This document shows positions 33,556-46,072 of a DNA stretch of 64,000 nt, in pieces. Numbering within the stretch: position 1 is the first letter of the stretch; every line of letters starts with the position of its first letter. A model generated the notes under the pieces. The model was not told the origin of the DNA. It saw only the letters and a program-made list of their open reading frames with translations, and made no database searches. A program made the translations under genes and the position numbers. Source of the DNA: Sequoia sempervirens (Eukaryota; Streptophyta; Pinopsida; Cupressales; Cupressaceae); NCBI GenBank assembly GCA_007258455.2, contig VDFB02000003.1:40737986-40801985 (forward strand), read 5' to 3'.

Positions 33556-35607
33556 TGTGAGGTCATCTTCACCTCATAGACATAATGATATGATACAATA
33601 GGTGACCCATCCCAAGCTTGAAGTATCCTCATAGCTTTCTCCAACCTACACAAAACACAAACATATTCTCCATTGCCAAGGGAGTGCTCACCTCCCAACC
33701 TTTGGTTGGAAAACCAACCACCCCCGAGCTAGGAGGCAACCGAGGGAACCGGGTACAACCAAAACCAAGCAAAACAATATTTACACACACCAAATTATTT
33801 TCACACCCACCCAAGGAATTCACATAACTTTCAAATTCCATTAAGAATCCAAAGTGGGGGACAGAGGGTGGACTACACACTCTGTATGGGGACTTATAAT
33901 AATAGCAACAAGAACGAGTCATTATCATACTCCCATCATTCACATGCAACCCTTATTTAATACCTTCTCTTTCTCTGAAACCCACACCACCAAAACCATT
34001 CTACCATTTCACAATTACACATGGGTACTCATACCCTTTTTGAGCCTCTCCTCTTAAGGAGGGATTAAACTTCCCCATGGAGGTTCCTACTCCATACCAT
34101 CCCCAACAAGAGATGCTCTTCCCAACTTGGGTGAGCCTATCCCTACACAACCCCTTTTCCCATAACACATAATACATCAAACACAAGAAGATATGCTCCA
34201 AGGGAAATTTGAAATAAACATACAAATCAAACACAATAGATAAAATTTCAAGCACATCTTTTCACCTACACATATAAGCTTTCAAATACAAACATGAAGA
34301 AGTAGAAAACAAAAGTGGTGAACCTACCTTAGAACCAAGCTCAAGGAAAGATGGGTTGAGGATCCGCACAATTCCTCTTCTTCCAAGCTTTTTCTTTAAA
34401 CTCCTCACTCCCCCAAAATTCAACCAAAATCAAGAATGGAAAAATAATCCCATAACCCTTGTTTTGAGTTTGTTTTATAGGAACTCAAGTCTGAATTCCT
34501 TTGAATAGGGAGTTGACATTTGTCAACCTCCCATTCACTCTCCCAAGTACACTCACCCATATGTTCTCACACATGTGTGAGGACTTGGGAGACTTCCAAG
34601 ACATCATGGAGAAGTGGGATTGGAAAGGGACTAGTCCCCATCCCACTTCCCAAACCTTATTTTCGTCAAACCTCTTTAAGGCCTCACAAAGAGTGCCCTA
34701 TCTTGAGACTAACCAATGATTTTGAGCTAAAAAGGTACCTAACCCATAGGTACCTGCCCTAGGGACCTTAAACCCATAAAATCACTTTAAAAAATATCAC
34801 TTTTCAATCCCCAAAAAGTGTCTAAATGTTCAAATCCGATTTTGTCCACTTGGATAGACAACTCACCTCTTGGATGGACCGACGTGGCAATAAAAACCAA
34901 ATCAAAAACATTCACAAATAACATCAATAATTACATGATGGAACTATAGTCCCTTCATATGGACTTTAGCTCGATTTCACTGGTTAATTTACATAGGGTT
35001 CCCAAGAGTTGCCTCCAATTTCCATTGGCCATGGAAAATGTACCTGCACACTCAATACACACGTTAATCCATCCAAGTAAATCATATTCATATAATAATC
35101 AAATCATTTGAATCACAATTGCATTCACACAAGTTTCATAATTTGTATAGCATAAAGATCCTATAACATAATTGAAACATCATTAGCCATCTATCTTAGC
35201 TCATTTTCATTAACATTAATTTTCATACTCATCTAATTGCAACATGATTGGTTCACACCACTTGTTTCATTCCTTTATCATTAAGTTTTTAGGTTCAAAT
35301 TGAACAAACTCAATAACCAACATAAAATTAGATTAATCATCATAGTTAGCTAGCATGTCACATAATCAAAATCAAATAATCATATTAAATGAAAAGTTCA
35401 AATATCCTGTCATCAATGATATCAATAGGGATAGACAATAACCAAACTCAAAATAATCCAAGGACTAGATGTAGCATAGTCATAATCAAACCATCACATG
35501 AACACACATGTCAAAATCTCCTATCATCATTGGTATCATCGGGCATAATCAATAATTAAACTTAAAATAGTTCACTTACTAGATGTAGCATAGAGGTGGG
35601 CCTCACA
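33556..35607 (-). mobile_element. Probable solo LTR, about 2.05 kb
   Basis: The ends are perfect inverted 7-mers, TGTGAGG at 33556 and CCTCACA at 35601-35607, flanked by CTTAT on the left and GTTAT on the right (four of five matching, a plausible decayed duplication). On the minus strand a TATA-like CTATAAAACA occurs at 34480-34471. A unit of about 115 bp near the minus-strand start is duplicated (35408-35478 and 35521-35594). No internal domain or second LTR is present. The family is probably gypsy, by length only. Confidence 0.65.
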
Positions 35608-36350
35608 GTTATAATTAGGCTTAGAATTAAGGTTATAGTTAGAATTAGGAATAGGGTTAGTTTTAGGGTTATAATTAATCTTAAGGTTAGAGGAATTAGG
35701 GTTAGGATTAGAATTATAATCTGCAAGCTTAAGGTTAGGGTTATAATTAGGGTTAAGGTTAGGATTAGGGTTATAATTATAATTGAGCTTAGAGTTAGGG
35801 TTATGGTTAAAGTTATAATTAGGACTAGCATTAGGGCTTGGATTATGGTTATAATTAGGATTATAATTAGAATTAAGATTATAGTTAGGGTTCCATTTAG
35901 AATTAGAGTTAGGGATAGGGATAAGGTTAAGGTTAGAATTAAGGTTATGGTTAAGATTAAAATTATGTTTAGAATTAGGGTGAGGGTCAGGATTAAGGTT
36001 AGAATTATGTTTAGAATTAGGGTGAGGATTAGGATAAGAATTAGGGTTAGCATTAACAATAGGGGTAGGGTTAGAATTAAAAGCTTACATGGTTTGAATT
36101 ACGGTTGGGGTTATCTTTAGAATTAGGATTAACTTAAGGTTAGACGTATTGTTAGAAATAGGGTTAGAGTTAGGGTTAGAACTAGGATTAAGGTTAGAAT
36201 TATGGTTTGATTTACATTTAGAATTAGGTTTAATATTAGGGTTATAATACAATTAGGATGATGGTTAGGATTAGAAATAGAGTTACAATTAATGTTAATC
36301 TTAGTGTTAGGGTTAAGGTTAGAATTAAGGTTACAATTATAATTTAGTTT
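35608..36350 (+). repeat. Telomere-like degenerate array, start of block A
   Basis: About 740 bp of GGTTAG/AATTAG-type hexamers in the plus orientation, ending in an AT-rich zone. It is the largest of the arrays in the window. Long ORFs on both strands (35596-36120 plus, 36059-35562 minus) are repeat artefacts. Confidence 0.93.
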
Positions 36351-36769
36351 AGGATGAAGACTATTAAAATTAAGTTATATACACTAAAAATAACATTACT
36401 ATATGTACATTTATTATATATCACTAATAAAAATAATATTAATATTTATATAACACGTCTTATATATATTATTAAAATAAGTAGTATTTTTTTTTATATA
36501 TATATTTTTTAAATATATAATCCAATATAGTACAACACACACATATGTCCATACACACAAATTATTTTAAACATCAAAAGTCACATTTAATTATTTTAAA
36601 ATAATAAAATTTTATTTATTAAAATGTATAAATATAATCTATCTTAAAATTATGTTAGGGTTGAATTATCATCTTACATGTTGCAATTCTTGATGCTACT
36701 AATTAATATATATATAGAGAGAGATCCTTTTCTAGGAATGTATTCCACTTATATTCCACTTATATTCCA

Positions 36770-36818
<49 letters not shown>

Positions 36819-37890
36819 TTTTTTAAAATTTATGTAAATTACAACATACAAACATTGACCCACTCCTAAATGATAGATAAAAATAGACATGTAGATAATA
36901 ATTGTTTTAATTTTTACTTAAGAATTATTTTATTTTAGAGATTATTTACTTTATCTTTTAGTAAAGAGTTATTTTATTTTTCAACAATAATGCAATAGAA
37001 CAACTTAAAAGATTATTTACTTTATCTTTTAGTAAAGAGTTATTTTATTTTTCAATAGTAATGCAGTAGAACAACTTAAAATAAATTAAAACATTTACAA
37101 TACCTCTTATTTGAAGAGCTATTTTTTTCTATACAATTATCATCTAAAACATATAAATAGATAAATACATAGATAAGCAAAGATAATATTTATTTTATAA
37201 TATATTTAAAAATTATACTATTTTAAACTTGCACCGTTACAATTCACCTCTTTTTAATATTAATTTTTTTAAAATAAAATATTTAGAATATTTAAACATC
37301 ATTTTATTAAACCTAAATTTATTTCCCAACGTAATCATAAATTTAGTAAGAAAATTGGTTTTTCAATAAAACTTAGGTCCTTATTCTTAAACAATAGAAA
37401 ACGATGGACAACTACATGTACCCTTCCCTACATGCGAAACGCTAACATTCCGTACTACAAATGTTATCTGAGGAAGCGAAGGGTCATTGGAACAACTTAA
37501 TGGGGCCCACTCAGATATTTTCCATGCTTTTAAGAACCCAAGGGCCCCACTACTCAATAATTATGACATGATGCTTCAACATTAGGAGGTAAGCGGGTCC
37601 ACTGCCCTTCTTTGGGTCACCATAACGATTACATTGTTACTTTTCAAATACAAAATTAAGTGATAGATTGATTGTTTGGAAAGTAGAAGTAATTTCAAGA
37701 TGCAAATTTATAGGTATTTTATTTGAAAGAAAAAAGTATTTTGAAGTGTGGAGGAAAGGCCTTTTCTAAGTGAAGGAAATTTGAGATTTTATTAATTGTC
37801 TTTTAGTTATTTGGATTGAGTTTAAATTTTAAAATGATAGATGGAATAGTTGGTGAGAGAGAACAATTATTTGATGTATCTTTTTTCTTT
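36351..37890. other. AT-rich leader of block A
   Basis: Contains a perfect (TA)n run at about 36774-36816, a threefold 'attccacttat' just before it, and a tandem duplication of about 76 bp at 36945-37080 ('tttactttatcttttagtaa' core). No ORF. The part from 37300 on matches 54645 onward. Confidence 0.7.
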
Positions 37891-37899
37891 GTGATTATG

Positions 37900-40075
37900 G
37901 TAAGAGGGTTAAAAGACTCAAACATATCATTCAAGAGATTGTGAAGTCTCGGTAAACTAGATTTCTAAGGGGCATGTTTATATTGGACAATTTGATGATG
38001 ATCTAAGAGATTGAATGAGCCCAACAAACAACTCAAGATGCTCTTATTATTAAACTTGATTTTGACAAGGCTTATAATTGCATTGGATGGCCTTTCATCC
38101 TCAAAATGTTACATTGATTGGGATTTGCCTCCAAATGTTGTGCCCATATTAGAATGGTGTTCATATATATGAATTCTAGATTGGTAATTAATGGATCCCT
38201 TTCCCCTCAATTGCCCCTTCATAAATCCATTTGCCAAGTCTACCTTCTTTCTTCATTTCTTTATGTTATTGTGGCTAATGCTCTTGGATATCTCTTTTAA
38301 CATGCTCATGCAAATAACATTATCCAAGGCATCTCCCTTGATGTCAATATTAAGGCCTTCAACTCCCACTTTGTTGATGAAAGCATGATTTTCATTCAAA
38401 ATTATACCAAAGAGGTGAGTAATATGCTTGAAATTCTAAAGACTTTTGTGTAGTTTTAGGTTCATAACTAGCAATGCACAAAATGAAAATTTTGATGAAA
38501 CACCCTAGTCCTCATCTACTATCGATACTTGAAGAATGGAAAGAGTTGAAACATGACACCATTATTAGATACCTCGACATCACTTTTGGAATTGGTGTTT
38601 CTTTGAAGGATGTGGGGTTGGTTTTTAAGAAAAACCAAGAACAAATTATTGGCTTGGACAAATTGCTTCTTGTCTATGGTTGGTCACATTCAAGTGGCAA
38701 ATAAAATCCTCTTGGCAATCCATGTTTATACTTCATCACATTGGTTGCCTTCTAAAACAAGTTATAATCAACAAATGCAATGCATAAAAATTTATCTATG
38801 ATCGAAATGGGATAACAAGAAGGGAAGACTTGCTATATCTTGGTCACATTCCATCATCTCGAAGGATAAAGGAGGATTTGGTATTATAGATCCTTTCACA
38901 CAAGGGTTTTGTCTTTCAACTAAGTAGATTGTGAGAGTTTTTGAAGGGGAAGCTCCTTGGAAAGACTTGATTCATTTTTGCATACAAATGACTAATATAA
39001 GCAATTTATGCAACAATTATTTGGAATGATAAAATTCACTATCTTCATTCTTCAAAACTCATGGACCAACCCCCTTTAATAAAATTTAAAAAGCTCAATA
39101 GTTGGTCTCGCATAAATTGTCTTGGTTTGATCAATCTTTTAGCCTTGGACTCAGTTTTGCCACCTCATCCATTTGGTGGAGCTAGTTGATCCAACTAAAT
39201 GATAGACCACTAGTGGTGATTCCTAGTTTCAAAGCTAAGCATCTTTTAAAAAAGGTAATCCATATGTTTCTTGACTTATGGGACCCAATGAGCATCACAT
39301 GGAAATAATGACATCAACTTAATGTCTGCTTTAACCTCATTTCTAGAGACAAGGTAGTTGTGCTCCAAATCCAAAAACTTGTACCTCCAAACCTTGCAAT
39401 TTTGCTTCCAACTTATTGCCATTCTAAATTCATCAAAGATTGGAGGTGGCCCAATGACGACATTCAAACCTTCCCCTTCAAGACGATCTACACTCCTTGC
39501 TCACCATTAGGAAACTTCTTCATACAAAGCTTCCTATTGAGAAATGCCTCAAATACCTCTACTCGCCCTCCTCTTTCCCCTTATGTGATAAGATTGAGTC
39601 CATACAACTTTGTTTTAGTTCTGCTCACATGCTAGACTATTATGGTCCTCCCTTATGTGATAAGATTAATAGTTCTACTCACACTACACTACTACTGTGG
39701 TCCTCCATTATGTGATAAGATTGAGTCCATCTAACATTGTTTCTAATTCTGCTCACACGCTAGACTACTATGGTCCTCCCTTATGGACACCCTACCTAAC
39801 CATCTTCCACTTTTCTTGGTCTTGGAAAACATCGCTTTTCAGATTTTCTGCTTCTCTCAACATGATCGCCAACATCTGCTGCCACATTATCATAATGCAC
39901 ATTTGAAATCTTTCTTGTTTGTCTACCTTTTCTTAGTCCTTTACTTCCCTAGAGATTAAAATCAAATTGATTTACTCTAACTAATCTCTTAAGGCATCAA
40001 TTTTGACCTTTGCAATCAAGGAACAACTCACAGTCAATGAGGACCTCGCTAAATAGGCTACTTGGCTCAAATGCC
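37900..40075 (+). pseudogene. 5'-truncated LINE ORF2 in block A
   Basis: Conceptual frames from about 37905 show RT features: KRLKHIIQEIVKS, RGMFILDN, KLDFDKAYN (catalytic Asp kept), the INGSLSPQLPLHKSI segment, and YVIVANALGYLF. The active-site box reads FVDES rather than F-x-D-D, and block B also has DES, so this substitution predates duplication. Downstream are a thumb and linker with GGFGIIDPFTQGF, then the zf-RVT region from about 39530. No endonuclease or ORF1 precedes it. Many stops and frameshifts are present. Confidence 0.8.
39576..39785 (+). repeat. Minisatellite made of LINE zinc-finger coding units (block A)
   Basis: Units starting 'ttatgtgataagatt' begin at 39581, 39653 and 39708, with a remnant at 39781, at spacings of 72, 55 and 73 bp. 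Each unit encodes, with a one-base frame change, a Cys-x-Lys..Ser-Ile-Gln..Cys segment and Ser-His-Ala-Arg-Leu-Leu-Trp, which is the His/Cys part of the zf-RVT motif. Confidence 0.85.
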
Positions 40076-40119
40076 AGCTTAAAAAGTAGGATTTAAATTT
40101 GACAAATCTCTTTAGACAG

Positions 40120-40617
40120 GTTCAACATTTTAAGCCCATGGTTAGATGTAGTGGGTGCCAAAACCATTTTTATTATGCTCCTGTCACTTGTTGTGATGAA
40201 TGGAGGTGGTCCTTTGAGTTGCTCTTCAGTGTTTTAGATGGAAATGTGTGAGGAGATACAGTGGATGGTACTTTGCTTCATGCATTTCTTTTGGAGCAAT
40301 CTAATTATCCTTAATGTGTGCCCCCATATCACATCTCTGCCTTTTCAATATATCTTCAGAATTTTTTCTTTGTTCTTCCCATATGTTGTACATCTCCTTT
40401 AAACTCTAAAGATATTGCTTTCCTTCTGGAGTCTTATCAATCCTTGTATTCCATGCCTATTTCCTTAGACGTAGGGGATGTTGATTTTCTCTGGTCTAAA
40501 ACTAGCGGTCTTCTTTGTATGATGAAGATAACTAGGAGCACTCTCTTTCTATTTGCTCTTCTTCCAAGACCCAAGGATAGCACCGACTCAGAAGCAGTTT
40601 ACTTCAGATGTTTTTAA
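40120..40617 (+). pseudogene. Unrecognised ORF in block A, two stops
   Basis: One frame is open from about 40120 to 40617 except for TGA at about 40249 and TAA at 40312-40314. The first part has a Cys-x2-Cys then Cys-Cys pattern (RCSGCQNHFYYAPVTCC) followed by a strand-rich ELLFSVLDGN segment and a DGTLLHAFLLEQ segment, a layout reminiscent of a zinc ribbon within an OB-fold protein. The second part (PPYHISAFSIYLQ onward) is a mixed hydrophobic and acidic stretch with no recognised motif. It lies after the LINE zinc-finger and tail, so it is either an extended LINE C-terminus or a captured host cDNA. The block B copy at 57560-58155 shares both internal stops TGA and TAA. Confidence 0.5.
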
Positions 40618-41159
40618 GTTACCTGAATTCTTCCAGAGGTTGTTTACATCACTTTTCAAATAAGTTGCCACCATTTGAATTCAACTTTAGTAATTGGAGA
40701 AGAGTTAGTTTGGAATCGGATTTAAACAACATATTTTAAGCTTTGACTCGTTTAGGTGTCCTATCTTAAACACACTAATCTATAGGTGGGTTCTATTGGA
40801 AAAGTGAATGTGATTTCCCACCTAAACAAATCAAAGTTTAGAATGTGATGTTTAAGCCCAATCATTAATACTTAAAATTTTTGAACATTGTCCTATATTT
40901 GATGTTGAATAAGATTGATTCAAACCATCTCATTGTGAAGTTGTTTAAATGGATTGTTTCATTAGCTTGTTTGTTGACCAACTCTGTATCATGTTTATTG
41001 GCAAAAGGCAGAAATATATTATTGCTTTATTGTTGTTTTGTGACAGTTTGTCAATTTACAACAGCTGTGATCTTTATATTATGGTCAATTTACAATAATA
41101 GATGTCATTTTACAATAGTTTTCATTTTTTAATTGTTTCATGTTTTCAGTAATTTTTTT

Positions 41160-41250
41160 TATATGTTTATATACATATACACAAATGTATATACACATAC
41201 ATATACATACATACATACATATGCATTCATAAATGCATACACATATATAC
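41160..41250 (+). repeat. TA/CA-rich tail of block A
   Basis: Runs of TATATACA, ACATACAT and ATACATAC follow the block. The same composition ends block B (58620-58690). It could be a LINE-type microsatellite tail. Confidence 0.7.
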
Positions 41251-41316
41251 TTGAAAGTATATTTATAAACATTTTAGAGTTCAATAGATTTTTATACGTA
41301 AAATGAGGTCACATAT

Positions 41317-41711
41317 GGGAGAGGGGCCCATAGTGGAGCACCCTAACTTCACGTTCCTCAAAATCTTATGTGAAAATTTCAAATCACTCCCAATTTTGTA
41401 TAGGAGTTTATTTGGCAACTTCCATGCTTCTATATTTCGTTTTAGGGTCACATCATCAAATATGATGCCACATCAACATGGTTTTTGTTGAGGTATCCAA
41501 AAAGGGCCAAAAAAAAAGTGAGACCAATAGTGGTGCACTAAGTAATGTTTTGTTGGTGCACTGATGTGGCATCACATGATTTGTTAGTTTATGGATTTTA
41601 TGGATAAAAAGTGTTTTGCAATTGGATATTAAGGTGCTCCACTATGGGGCCCACTAAGGACTACTTCTATCCCCACTATTGGACATCACTCCACTATAGG
41701 CCTCTCTCCCC
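41317..41711. mobile_element. MITE, 395 bp, with TAT target duplication
   Basis: The left end GGGAGAGGGGCCCATAGTGG and the reverse complement of the right end GGGGAGAGAGGCCTATAGTGG form an imperfect TIR of about 20 bp. A second inner inverted pair (AGTGGAGCACC at 41332 and GGTGCTCCACT at about 41634) extends the symmetry. Both sides carry TAT (41314-41316 and 41712-41714), compatible with the 3-bp duplications of PIF/Harbinger elements. No ORF of note is present. Confidence 0.78.
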
Positions 41712-41714
41712 TAT

Positions 41715-43069
41715 ATTAATTTTTATAAAAATATTATATCATATTTTATATATATTGTTATTATTTATACATTTAATTAGTATAGATATATTAAATTCAT
41801 CTATTTAAAAAAGTTTGAAGATGTTAGTCTTGAATTATTTTTTTATTGAAAGAGTTTACCATATATTTTATTTTATTTTATTTTACTTTTGTTTATAAGT
41901 TTTAATTTTACTTTTAGAAAAGTGATCATTTCTATTTAGTAATTCTTTCATTTTTTTCTACTTTGAAAAGTGTAGCAAATAGCATATATTTATATTTTAC
42001 TTTTTAATAGTTTTATTTGTAGGCATTGATACACATATTTTCAAATATTTTGATGTCTTTATATTTAAAAAATAAATGTCAACTTTACATAAAAAAAAAT
42101 TTGTGATCATGACATCAAATACTTATCTCTTTGTTATCAGTATAGGTTATGCCTCTCACTGTAATTAGCATTTATTTGTTTAGGTGACCATTACTAAGGG
42201 ATTCCTTTTATAAGTAAAAATTGGGTTGCATTCTCTAAGTGCCAAATTATATCGGTATTCTAATGATCATTTGAAAATTTAAGACATGACCCATGTGGTG
42301 TGGAAAATCTTTTTTGACATTATCCAATCTTGATAGAATTTTCAAGTCAACCTGTAGGTGAAGGACACACAATCTACTAAGAAGGGAGGAGGGTGAATCA
42401 TTAGATCAAAATAATTTCAATAACCTTTACAACTATTATATATATTTTTTAACATGAAGAGCATTAAACCATACAAGCTAGTAATTAGAGCACAACATAA
42501 GATAACACATAACACCAGATATATGTGGGAACCTAGGATGGAAAAAATAAAGGTGAGAAACACTCACAAGAAGGAAAGTAATAAGTGAACTTTACAATGT
42601 GATGTAAGCACCAACCTATTAGAGACACCAATCCCCAAATAAATCTGTAGGCACCAACCTACTGGAGACAACAATCCCCGTCAGAAAGAGACACCAATCC
42701 CCCGCCAGAACAATACAATAGAGAAAACACTAGTCCTACCATAATACAAAAATAATGGCAGATTTGAAATATAACTATGGCATGCACTAGAGACACAATA
42801 GAAACTCTCTCTCACACTGAGAATGACCCTCTAATACTGGTGCTCCATGTTTTCTTCACACTTCTATCACATACCTTCCATTCATTACACATACATACGA
42901 TACATTTGTACCACACATGTGACATACACTTACAACACATCTGGACATTTGAAATATATACACTACATTACATTAACACTCTTCCATGTCGGCCAAGGAT
43001 CCACACAAACCTGGAAAACATAGGGTGGACCTAAATTCAAATTGCATGAAATATGTAGTACAATGGTTC
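41715..43069. other. AT-rich non-coding interval with a short duplicated phrase
   Basis: No gene. At 42605-42710 the phrase 'gcaccaacctact' or 'gagacaccaatcccc' recurs three times. The first kilobase is very AT-rich. Confidence 0.5.
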
Positions 43070-43070
43070 A

Positions 43071-44136
43071 GGGTGAAGCGACAATAGTGGTTTATAATTT
43101 GATGGAGGAAGGAAAACTGAGAAAAAATGACCCCATGGCAAAAAAATTGGTTTTAGGGGTTCGAATGAACCTACAAGTTTGACCAAACCAAAAAGGGGTT
43201 CGACCGAACTAGCGTTCAAGTGAACCCATTAATTACTAGGCCAACATTTCCCTCCAAAAAAAAAAAGAAAAATGCATATTGAAGGGGGTTCGAATGAACC
43301 CTGGTTCACTCGAACCCCCAGGGGTTAGTTCTAGAACCCCCCTTTTCCTTGATTTTTGAAATTGTTCACAAAAAACCCTAATTTTTTACGCTTCGAAGCT
43401 TGGGTTGAGGATGAAAATGGAGGAGTCTTCAAAAACCCAACTAGAATCGGGTAGTCCTCGGAACGAGCTATCCAACGAATATAATTTTAATATGTTTTAA
43501 TTTTATTATGTATTTGGTTTTTTAGTTTTATTAAACATAGGTTTTTCATCGAAAATGAAGGTCTATGTTCTGCACATGTGGAAAAATAGCATATTATCAA
43601 AAAAATTTGAAAAATATAAGTGCACCAAATATTTAAGTCCTTGATCCAACACAAAAAAAAAGAATTTTGATATATAGAAAAAAGTTATGCGTTATACGGT
43701 CGCGCTATGTCTGAATTTTAATTGGTTTGACTTTGAAACTTGATTAAAGAAAAAATATTCAATAAAAAACTATCTAACCAAGTGGAAGAACTAGATATCA
43801 GAGTTACAAATCTAAATTCGAAAGAATTAGAATTTTATGCTTCATTGAAAAAAAGTTATACGTTATACGGTGTGTGTCACTTTTTAAAAATGTTCTTTTC
43901 TAGAAAAAACCAATTTTCATGGGAGATGGAAAAAGAAGTGTAATCTAATTCCAAAAAATTTGAAAAAAATATTTTTAGAATCTACAGATAAAATGTGGCG
44001 AGACTCTAGTTTGCATCATCTTCAAATTCCTCACGGTTTAGCCGCTATAGGTGCCCAAATGTGAAGATTTAGTTAAAAATAATAATTTAAGTGTCCAGTT
44101 TGGCCAAAAATTGTAAACCACTATTGTGGGATCACC
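43071..44136. mobile_element. TIR element, about 1.07 kb, non-autonomous
   Basis: The left end GGGTGAAGCGACAATAGTGG and the reverse complement of the right end GGGTGATCCCACAATAGTGG match except for four adjacent bases, and the match continues through GTTTAyAA. The flanks both carry TTCA (43067-43070 and 44137-44140), a possible 4-bp duplication. The interior has a duplicated 'gttatacgttatacggt'-type motif (about 43684 and 43855) and a short Lys-rich ORF (43740-43943) with no recognised domain. No transposase. Confidence 0.75.
43140..43330. repeat. Cluster of GGTTCGAATGAACC-type palindromes
   Basis: Inside the TIR element, 'gggttcgaatgaacc', 'ggggttcgaccgaac' and 'ggttcactcgaacccc' recur and pair with each other. 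The best pair is 43288-43320. This could form hairpins in RNA or DNA. Confidence 0.6.
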
Positions 44137-44140
44137 CTTC

Positions 44141-45180
44141 AAACACAAAAAATTTTCCATCAAAAGATCTCGACACCTTGTTCCACCACAAGAACCTTAA
44201 ATAGGTCCTATCCTCACTCCACACACATGATTTGAATTCCTCACACTAGTTGTTACCGCACATGCCTCAAACTTTGAATAGTTTGAACAACCTTCTGACA
44301 CTTCAAGCTCCTTGCACACTAAGCCACACCACTAGAAACTCAAGAAACTAATAGAACTAGTGTATACATACTCTCCTTCCAAACCACAAAGCTATGTTGC
44401 ATTTTTGAAAGAAATTCCAACCATTTTAATAAATCTCTCTACCCAAAACATATCCTTCCAAACCACCACACTCATGTTGTACATACTCGACATGGTATAA
44501 TAAATTCATTAACTATTTGAAGGAAGTCACACCACAGCAAAAAATGGCTTCATAATACTTGAATTGATTAGCCATACTACACACTAACAAATAACATGCT
44601 TCTAAAACATTAAGATAAATGATAATTCTAGATCTTTTTCATCTTTAAAAACCTTCACATTTGATAGCCTTGACACCATTTGACATCCATTGTCAGCAAC
44701 AATGACTTGTTGACATCAATTTGACATCAATGAAAACCTATGCTCAATAGTAGGACCATCCCTTGTCTTCATTTCATGTTTTCTAGCCATTTACTATGCT
44801 TTCATGCTTTATTGCCTTTTGAAAACTAGTGTTTTAACTTTTAATTTATGAAATTTCCTTTTTTGAGTTGAATCACTCTTGTCATTCCTTACTAGAAAAA
44901 CAAGAAATTTAGAATTAAAATCTTGTCCACATGATTTCTTTGATCATGTCATTTGAACACCAATCCCATCTCTTACACTCAAGTTCAACTCATCCTTGAT
45001 CGTGCTTAGCATAGGAAATCTCTTGTTTAGTCACCTTAATTCTAGATCAATTCATATTAATACTACCCTAAATGGATTTGCATGATTCTTTTTGGGTACT
45101 TCTATTTGAAAATCCATGTTATTTCCTCCTCGCACATATCTACAAAAATAGGCATGTGTGCAAACTCTAGGGAAATATAT
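44141..45180. other. Non-coding interval
   Basis: No ORF or repeat of note. Where a 5' LTR of the following gypsy element would be expected, no similarity to the LTR at 50558-51735 is visible. Confidence 0.5.
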
Positions 45181-45285
45181 CAAGATTCCACTTCTGGCGA
45201 ATGAGTCCCGGTTTCAGTCAAAATTCATATTTTTGTAGATTTAGATACCCATTTGGTAGATTCTTGTTCTTGCACAAAAACCCAT

Positions 45286-45800
45286 AATCTGTACTGATTC
45301 GCCCAGCTTGGCGAATGAGTCCCACTTAGCATTATAATATATTTTCCAATGTTTCAGACCTCCATGTGTTGGTGTGGAGCCTGATCAATCTCCAAGTGGG
45401 AGATTGTTGGTATGTGGCGACTGATCATGCTATACTGTACACCCCATTTTTTTCGCATCGTCATCGAAAAAGAAAAAAATAACTTTGTAAAACCCTAATT
45501 CTAGAAGCTTCTAAAAAGCTTGTTATAAGGGGTTGAGATGGGGGTTACAGTATGTAAAAAAAGGCAATTATTCACGAGATTGTAATATGTTTTTGCACTG
45601 GATAATAAAATCATTGGATGGTTGCAGTTTTGTGGATGTAGCCCGAATTGGGTGAACCACGTTAAATTCTCTGTGTTGTCTTGTTTTTGCTATAATTTTG
45701 TGTGTGTTTTATTTCTCTGTTTTATTGATCAAATCTGCATTTAACTATTAGATATATGCCTTCTAACCCTAAGACTCCATCCATCCATCTCTAGATTTCC
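45286..45800 (+). mobile_element. Extra segment in leader 1, containing a copia-like 3' end
   Basis: This segment is absent from the second leader, where 'gaaaccat' is directly joined to 'atttccagg'. It includes CTCCAAGTGGGAGA followed by TTGTTGG at 45391-45410, the usual junction of a copia polypurine tract with its LTR. LTR-like sequence continues to about 45760, with TTGCACTGGATAATAAAA-type features near 45592. The first 50 bases contain one copy of the gypsy palindrome, so the true insertion probably starts after 45325. Confidence 0.5.
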
Positions 45801-45802
45801 AG

Positions 45803-46072
45803 GTGCACACATTCCTTTCTGTAGCTTTTTGTCTTGTTTCATTTGCATTTCTAGGTCATTTAGTGAAGCTTTGCATTGAATTAGGGTTTAGCATTACATC
45901 TTACATTTCAACTTACATTGCATTTGTCTTTCCAAGTTCTTACTTTGTATCATTAATCTCTAAACATACCCTAGGACAACCCTATTGCAAGATCTCTTTC
46001 TCCTTTGCATTGAGATCTCTAGGGTTACCCTTTAATGTAGTAGGTGGAAAGTGGGTGTGCTCTATGTCCTAA
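45803..46072 (+). other. Hydrophobic leader ORF, copy 1
   Basis: An 89-residue ORF rich in Phe, Leu and Ser (AFCLVSFAFLGHL) is matched by 51995-52333, which has a 12-bp insertion. Conservation here simply follows the leader duplication. There is no start context or domain that would prove translation. Confidence 0.3.

Larger units (their letters stand above)
35608..41250 (+). repeat. Composite duplicated block, copy A
   Basis: Ordered similarity to 53815-58690: telomere-like array, AT-rich leader (including 'cctacatgcgaaacgct' near 37424 and 'aacttaatggggcccact' near 37493), LINE reverse transcriptase from about 37900, zinc-finger minisatellite, ORF at 40120-40617 and a TA/CA-rich tail at 41160-41250. 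The LINE is truncated at the same point in both copies, which argues for duplication of the whole block. Confidence 0.85.

Noticed and set aside
33629..34057. Short ORFs in the solo LTR considered as genes
   Set aside because: They overlap on both strands, have no domain and lie within an LTR.
35562..36120. ORFs of 165 and 174 codons on opposite strands
   Set aside because: The same repeat artefact as at 23558, in the array of block A.
43140..43330. GGTTCGAATGAACC considered as a tRNA B box
   Set aside because: The next bases do not fit the T-arm consensus, there is no A box at proper distance, and the motif is part of a palindrome cluster.
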